Part shown: in pieces, positions 14,031 through 18,624 of the stretch
Layout of the letters: every line of letters starts with the position of its first letter
Position numbering within the stretch: position 1 is the stretch's first letter
Assembly: GCA_011390135.1 (NCBI GenBank)
Contig: JAABSZ010000067.1
Location: forward strand, 1-18,624
Reading direction: 5' to 3'
DNA from: JAABSP01 sp011390135
GTDB lineage: Bacteria > Desulfobacterota > Desulfobacteria > Desulfobacterales > JAABSP01
Length of the DNA: 18,624 nucleotides
Notes under the pieces: generated by a model
The model's input: the letters and a program-made list of their open reading frames with translations, nothing else
Told to the model about the DNA's origin: nothing
Database searches by the model: none
Program-made: the position numbers and the translations under genes

Positions 14031-15178
14031 AGCTGACACCCGAGCTTCGTTTTGATCCGGGGGCCGTCCCTTCCCCCTGCTATGTCTGTGATGAGATCCT
14101 GGTTGAAAAAAATCTGAAGGTCTTGGATGATGTGCAGCGGCGGACCGGGTGCAAGATCCTGCTGGCCCTCAAAGGATTTGCCATGTTCAGCCTTTTCCCG
14201 CTCATCCGGGAATACCTGCACGGGATTGCGGCCAGCTCCGTTGACGAAGCAAGGCTCGGATACGAGGAATTCGGAAGAGAGGTGCATTCCTGCGCGCCGG
14301 CCTTTCCCGAGAAGGTCTTCCATGAGCTGCTTGAATACAGCGATCATTTGGTCTTCAACTCCTTTTCCCAGTGGGAGAGATTCCGAAACCGTGCAACTGA
14401 TTCAAAGGTCTCCTGCGGCATCCGGGTCAACCCTGAGCATTCAGAGGTGAAGACCGCGATCTACGATCCCTGCGGCCCCTGCTCCCGGCTGGGAACTACG
14501 ACGAAGAACTTCCGACCCGATCTCCTGGACGGCATCGAGGGGCTCCATTTCCATACCCTGTGCGAATTGAACGCTGATTCCCTGGCCCGGACCCTGCCGG
14601 TCTTCGAGGAGAAGTTCGGCGAGTTCATTCCGAATATGTCCTGGATCAACTTCGGCGGGGGGCATCACATCACCCGGCCCGATTATGATCTGGATCTGCT
14701 CTGCCGCCTGTTATCGGATTTTCGATCCCGGCACGGGGGGATAACGGTCTATATGGAGCCGGGCGAGGCCATCGCGCTCAACACCGGCTTTCTGGTGGCG
14801 ACTGTGCTTGATATCCACCATAATGAGATGGATATCGCGATTCTGGATACCTCGGCCGCTGCCCATATGCCCGATGTGCTGGAGATGCCCTACCGGCCCG
14901 AAATCATTGGCGCGGGCAGGCCCGGGGTCTATCCATATGCCTGTCGGCTGGGGGGAATGACCTGTCTTGCCGGGGACGTGATCGGTGATTATTCGTTTCC
15001 GGAACCGCTTGCTGTGGGGGATCGGCTGGTCTTCACGGACATGGCCCACTATACAATGGTCAAAAACAACACCTTCAACGGGATCCGTCTTCCCTCGATC
15101 GCCATCGCCGGGGCCGATGGAGAGGTGCGCTTGGTGCGGACCTTCGGCTATGAAGATTACAGAAACCGTCTCTCCTGA
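14027..15178 (+). CDS. nspC: Carboxynorspermidine/carboxyspermidine decarboxylase NspC
   Basis: This 383-aa PLP enzyme of the alanine-racemase-fold decarboxylase group removes CO2 from carboxy(nor)spermidine to give norspermidine or spermidine. The N-terminal text PSPCYVCDE (residues 15-23) and ILLALKGF with the PLP lysine Lys49 are typical of NspC. Further markers are SSVDEARLG near 71-79, CGIRVNPEHSEV near 130-141, a GLHFHTLCE segment near 173-181, NFGGGHHI near 208-215 and YMEPGEAI near 240-247. Translation must start at TTG (14027), overlapping the upstream TGA as TTGA, with AAGGAG about 11 bases upstream inside the dehydrogenase gene; no in-frame ATG exists nearby. This gives tight coupling of the two enzymes. 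Its 3' end in turn overlaps the start of the hybrid sensor gene. Confidence 0.94.
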   Translation: MKLTPELRFDPGAVPSPCYVCDEILVEKNLKVLDDVQRRTGCKILLALKGFAMFSLFPLIREYLHGIAASSVDEARLGYEEFGREVHSCAPAFPEKVFHELLEYSDHLVFNSFSQWERFRNRATDSKVSCGIRVNPEHSEVKTAIYDPCGPCSRLGTTTKNFRPDLLDGIEGLHFHTLCELNADSLARTLPVFEEKFGEFIPNMSWINFGGGHHITRPDYDLDLLCRLLSDFRSRHGGITVYMEPGEAIALNTGFLVATVLDIHHNEMDIAILDTSAAAHMPDVLEMPYRPEIIGAGRPGVYPYACRLGGMTCLAGDVIGDYSFPEPLAVGDRLVFTDMAHYTMVKNNTFNGIRLPSIAIAGADGEVRLVRTFGYEDYRNRLS

Positions 15179-18100
15179 AATCGATCGATTCTCTCTGCCG
15201 CAACTGATCCGAATCCTGCCGGCAATCTTTCTCCTCCTTTTCCTCCCTTGGCGCGTCGCAACTGCGCAGGGGCCAGAAGTTCCCGCGTTTCGGCATATCA
15301 CAGCAGATCAGGGGCTGCTCCATGAGACGGTTCTCTCCATTGCACAGGACAAAAACGGATTTCTCTGGTTCGGAACCTGGAACGGTCTGCACCGGTATGA
15401 CGGCTACGAGGTCATCGCGTATCGCAATGATCCCAAAGATCCCCACAGCTTGAGCCACAATAGTGTTACGGTTCTCTACACGGACCGGAGCGGAACCCTA
15501 TGGGCAGGGACCTATGGCGGAGGGCTCAACCGGTATGATCCTAAACTTGACCGCTTTGACCATTTCCGACATGACCCCTTTGATGCCGACTCCTTGAGCC
15601 ATGATGAGATCCAGGCGATCCTGCAGGAGAGGGCCGGGGATCTCTGGGTGGGAACCAAGGGGGGAGGGCTCAACCGCTTCGACCCTGCGCAAAAGAGATT
15701 CACCCGATACCGGCATCAGCCCAATGATCAAACCAGCCTGAGCAATGACAATGTCCGCGCCCTTGTTGAGGATCATCACGGAACACTCTGGGTGGGAACC
15801 ATGGACGGCATCAACCGGTATGACCGGGAGAATGACCGGTTTGAATGGGAACCCTTCCGTTCGATTCAATCTTCGATTCCCGGGCCAGATTACAGCTATG
15901 TCGATACTCTTTACGAGGACAGCAGGGGCCGGCTCTGGATCGGAACCCTGGACAGCGGCCTTTTCCGATTCGATCCCGAGACAGGCGCGTTTGCCTCTTT
16001 TCTCCACCGCGCCGAAGACCCCACGAGCCTGAGCGACAACAAGGTCAGAGCCATCCATCAGGACAGCGCAGGCGTTCTCTGGGTGGGGACCGCGGAGGGG
16101 CTCAACCGCTTCGATCCCAAAAGCGAAACCTTTCAAAGGTATTCCGCAGATGCCTGCAGGGCCGACAGCCTGAGCGACAGCTATATCCGATCCATCTATG
16201 AGGATCGGGCCGGAGGGCTCTTCTTCGGAACCGACAAAGGCGGCGTCAATCTCTTCTATCGAAACACCAAGGCCTTTTACAACTATCGGCCCCTCTTTTC
16301 CCGGATCGATGAAAACACTTCAGGCAATCGGGTCAATGCGGTCTGCCAGTGCCGGACAAAGGATCTCTGGCTGGGAACCGACGGCGCAGGTCTTGTCCAC
16401 CTCGACCCAAATACGGGGCTCCGCCGGCAGTTTCTTCACCTTCCGGGAGATGATCAGAGCATTCCCGGCAACACGATCCATGCGGTGCTGACCGCCAGAG
16501 ACGGAGGGATATGGATCGGCGCTTCTCCGGGGGGATTGGGCCGCCTGAATCCGAAAACCGGCAAGACGCTCCGATACCGACATGACCCGGATGATACAGG
16601 GACAATCAGCAGCGATGATGTCTTCTCCCTGTATCAGGACCGACAGGGCTTTATCTGGGCCGGCACCTGGGGCGGCGGACTGAACCGGCTCGATCCTAAG
16701 ACCGGCCTATTTACCCGCTTCACCCGCCAGGGGGATTATCCGGACAGTCTGAGCCACGATGTGGTCTTTGCCATCCATGAGGACCAAAACCGCGATCTCT
16801 GGATCGGCACCTTTGGCGGGGGGCTCAACCGGCTCGATCGGGAGACGGGCCGCTTTACCCGATATGCCGATTTGGGGGAGGGGCCAGCCGAGATGGGCCT
16901 CAACTATGTCTTCTCCATCACCGAAGACCGGTCGGGCCGGCTCTGGATCGGAACGGCCGGCGGATTCGGCCGGATCGATATCGATAATGGCCGCCTGATC
17001 CGCTATAGCGAAGCGGACGGCCTTGCCGACAATCGGGTGACGGGAATCCTGGAGGATCGAAACGGCCGCCTCTGGCTTAGTACCCACGGGGGGATCTCCG
17101 AGTTCGATCCGGAAACGGGTATTTTTCGCAACTATGACATGAAAGACGGTCTTGCCGGAAATGAGTTCTCGGCCAACGCCTCGCACAAAACCGAAGCGGG
17201 GCAACTTCTCTTTGGCGGGATCGCCGGACTGACCGCGTTCGATCCCGATGAGATCATCGACAATCCTTTTCTCCCTCCGTTGGTCTTCACCGATTTTCGT
17301 ATCTACAATCAGCCGGTGGAGATCGGCGGTGATTCTCCGCTGCAGCGGACCATCACCGAAACCCTTTCTCTGACCCTGAACCATCAGCAAAAGATCTTTT
17401 CACTGAAATTTGCCGCGTTGAGCTTCAATGCGCCGGAGCGGAACCGGTATCGATACCGGCTGAAAGGATTTGAGGCCCGATGGAACGAGGTGGGAAGCGA
17501 TCAGCGATATGCTTCATACACCAACCTGCCGCCGGACAGCTACAATTTTGAACTTCTGGGCGCCAATTCCGACGGCATCTGGAACGATCAAATAGCTTCC
17601 CTTGGGATCACGATCCTTCCCCCCTGGTGGGAAAAGCCCTGGTTCAAGATTATGCTGGCGCTGTTGATGGCAGGCCTCCTTTTCGGCATCTTTTTCCTCC
17701 GGATCAGAAGCATGAAGCGGTACAGCCGGGAGCTGGAAAAAGAGGTGCGGGAACGGACAAGGGATCTGGAGGCCGCAAAGGAGATGGCTGAATCGGCCAA
17801 CCGGGCAAAGAGCGAGTTTCTCGCGAACATGAGCCATGAGATCCGCACCCCCCTCAATGCCATCTTCGGCTTCAGCACTGTCCTGGAGCGCCAGATCCGG
17901 GATGAGAAGCAGAAAAAGTACCTGGCCACCATTCAGGCCAGCGGAAAGTCTCTGCTGACGCTGATCAACGACATCCTCGATCTTTCCAAGGTGGAGGCCG
18001 GAAAGCTCATCCTCGAATATACGACCATCCGGACCCGGCCCTTCTTTCGGGAGACCGAGCAGATCTTCTCCCAGCAGATTCAGGAGAAGGGGCTCGATTT

Positions 18101-18624
18101 CATCATCGAACTGGATGATCTATTGCCCCAAGCATTTGAGCTGGATGAGGCCCGGCTGCGCCAGATCCTCTTCAATCTATTGGGCAATGCGGTCAAGTTC
18201 ACCCACGAGGGGGAAGTTCGGTTGAGGGTCCGCCCGGTCAACTTCGACGCACCGGATGCCAAAGAATTCGATCTGGAGATCGTTGTTGCGGATACAGGCA
18301 TCGGCATTCCCGAAGCGGAGCTGGAGAACATCTTCGGGGCCTTCAACCAGAGAAAAGGGCAGGAACATGCGGTGTACGGCGGCACCGGATTGGGGCTCTC
18401 CATCACCCGGCGCCTTGCCCGGATCATGGGCGGAGAGGTGACGGTCTCCAGCCGCAAAGGGGAGGGGGCTCTTTTTACCGTTCTCATCCGGGGGGTTCGA
18501 GTCCCCTCCTTTCCATCACAGCCGGACCCGGAAAAGTATCGCATCGATGTCCGGGGCCTCCGCTTTGAAAAGGCAGCGATCCTGATCGCAGATGATGTGG
18601 AGATCAACCGCACCCTGATTCGCG
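15150..18624 (+). CDS. Hybrid two-component sensor with 14-blade propeller, Y_Y_Y domain and kinase (partial, 3' end off the window)
   Basis: This is one open frame of 1158 codons running off the window. The ATG at 15150 overlaps nspC by 29 bases. A signal peptide follows (LIRILPAIFLLLFLPWRV, cleavage near ATAQ, residue about 45). Fourteen blades of the Reg_prop type (LWxGTxGGGLNRxDP) occupy about residues 50-700, the count expected for two seven-bladed propellers. A Y_Y_Y domain lies at about 708-820, a membrane helix at about 832-854 and a coiled coil to 885. HisKA carries His896 (MSHEIRTP); HATPase has N-box FNLLGNAVKF, G1 DTGIGIP and G2 GGTGLGL. A receiver domain begins (AILIADDVEINR) where the window ends. 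This is the HTCS architecture used in Bacteroidetes to sense sugars in the periplasm and also seen in other phyla. The ligand is unknown. The operon position suggests co-expression with polyamine synthesis. Whether a DNA-binding output follows cannot be seen. Confidence 0.93.
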   Translation, partial: MKITETVSPEIDRFSLPQLIRILPAIFLLLFLPWRVATAQGPEVPAFRHITADQGLLHETVLSIAQDKNGFLWFGTWNGLHRYDGYEVIAYRNDPKDPHSLSHNSVTVLYTDRSGTLWAGTYGGGLNRYDPKLDRFDHFRHDPFDADSLSHDEIQAILQERAGDLWVGTKGGGLNRFDPAQKRFTRYRHQPNDQTSLSNDNVRALVEDHHGTLWVGTMDGINRYDRENDRFEWEPFRSIQSSIPGPDYSYVDTLYEDSRGRLWIGTLDSGLFRFDPETGAFASFLHRAEDPTSLSDNKVRAIHQDSAGVLWVGTAEGLNRFDPKSETFQRYSADACRADSLSDSYIRSIYEDRAGGLFFGTDKGGVNLFYRNTKAFYNYRPLFSRIDENTSGNRVNAVCQCRTKDLWLGTDGAGLVHLDPNTGLRRQFLHLPGDDQSIPGNTIHAVLTARDGGIWIGASPGGLGRLNPKTGKTLRYRHDPDDTGTISSDDVFSLYQDRQGFIWAGTWGGGLNRLDPKTGLFTRFTRQGDYPDSLSHDVVFAIHEDQNRDLWIGTFGGGLNRLDRETGRFTRYADLGEGPAEMGLNYVFSITEDRSGRLWIGTAGGFGRIDIDNGRLIRYSEADGLADNRVTGILEDRNGRLWLSTHGGISEFDPETGIFRNYDMKDGLAGNEFSANASHKTEAGQLLFGGIAGLTAFDPDEIIDNPFLPPLVFTDFRIYNQPVEIGGDSPLQRTITETLSLTLNHQQKIFSLKFAALSFNAPERNRYRYRLKGFEARWNEVGSDQRYASYTNLPPDSYNFELLGANSDGIWNDQIASLGITILPPWWEKPWFKIMLALLMAGLLFGIFFLRIRSMKRYSRELEKEVRERTRDLEAAKEMAESANRAKSEFLANMSHEIRTPLNAIFGFSTVLERQIRDEKQKKYLATIQASGKSLLTLINDILDLSKVEAGKLILEYTTIRTRPFFRETEQIFSQQIQEKGLDFIIELDDLLPQAFELDEARLRQILFNLLGNAVKFTHEGEVRLRVRPVNFDAPDAKEFDLEIVVADTGIGIPEAELENIFGAFNQRKGQEHAVYGGTGLGLSITRRLARIMGGEVTVSSRKGEGALFTVLIRGVRVPSFPSQPDPEKYRIDVRGLRFEKAAILIADDVEINRTLIR

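Noticed and set aside
15498..17390. Long minus-strand open frames (15498-16136 and 16707-17390)
   Set aside because: They are antisense to the propeller repeats, and their apparent repeats mirror the sensor blades. No ribosome sites or coherent domains are present.

Overview
The window looks like a piece of a GC-rich Gram-negative chromosome, most likely from the Desulfobacterota (sulfate-reducing 'deltaproteobacteria'). This is inferred from gene content: a secreted CbiK-type sirohydrochlorin chelatase with a cobalamin riboswitch, a carboxynorspermidine-type polyamine pathway, a very large beta-propeller hybrid sensor kinase, a PBP1b and lipoproteins. I saw no tRNA, rRNA, CRISPR array, insertion sequence or phage gene.

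Region 1 (1-3110, minus strand) is a B12/cobalt operon. A promoter near 3080-3108 leads into a cobalamin riboswitch (2910-3072) and an intrinsic terminator (2779-2818). These are followed by a secreted CbiK-like chelatase (1843-2724), a FecCD/BtuC-type permease (790-1839) and its ATPase (1-785, cut by the window edge). B12 would switch the operon off by early termination.

Region 2 (3173-7592, minus strand) is a cell-envelope cluster. A promoter drives a full-length PBP1b (5075-7459). Its stop overlaps the start of a TPR-like lipoprotein (4431-5078), which looks like an LpoP-type PBP1b activator. A CNNM/DUF21-CBS membrane protein (3173-4306) follows.

Region 3 (7728-11940, plus strand) is the accessory part and the best place to look for something new. 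It starts with a stripped-down hybrid kinase with ATPase and receiver domains but no phospho-acceptor histidine domain (7728-8744). A tight three-gene set follows: a P-loop ATPase with a GKSSE Walker A (8807-10120), a roughly 200-aa protein of unknown function (10128-10727), and an 84-aa protein with a C-terminal hydrophobic segment (10731-10985). Parts of this set are visibly more AT-rich than the flanks. A membrane GIDE/BAM-domain protein (11109-11903) lies next to it, ending at a bidirectional terminator.

Region 4 (12002-12601, minus strand) is a Tat-exported zinc MsrB, with a short 13-bp tandem repeat at its stop codon.

Region 5 (12708-18624, plus strand) is a polyamine operon. A good promoter precedes carboxynorspermidine/carboxyspermidine dehydrogenase (12852-14030) and its decarboxylase NspC (14027-15178, TTG start, 4-base overlap). 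Overlapping the nspC end by 29 bases is a giant hybrid two-component sensor (15150 to the window end). It has 14 propeller blades, a Y_Y_Y domain, a membrane helix, HisKA, HATPase and the start of a receiver domain. The overlap suggests that sensor and polyamine enzymes are co-expressed.
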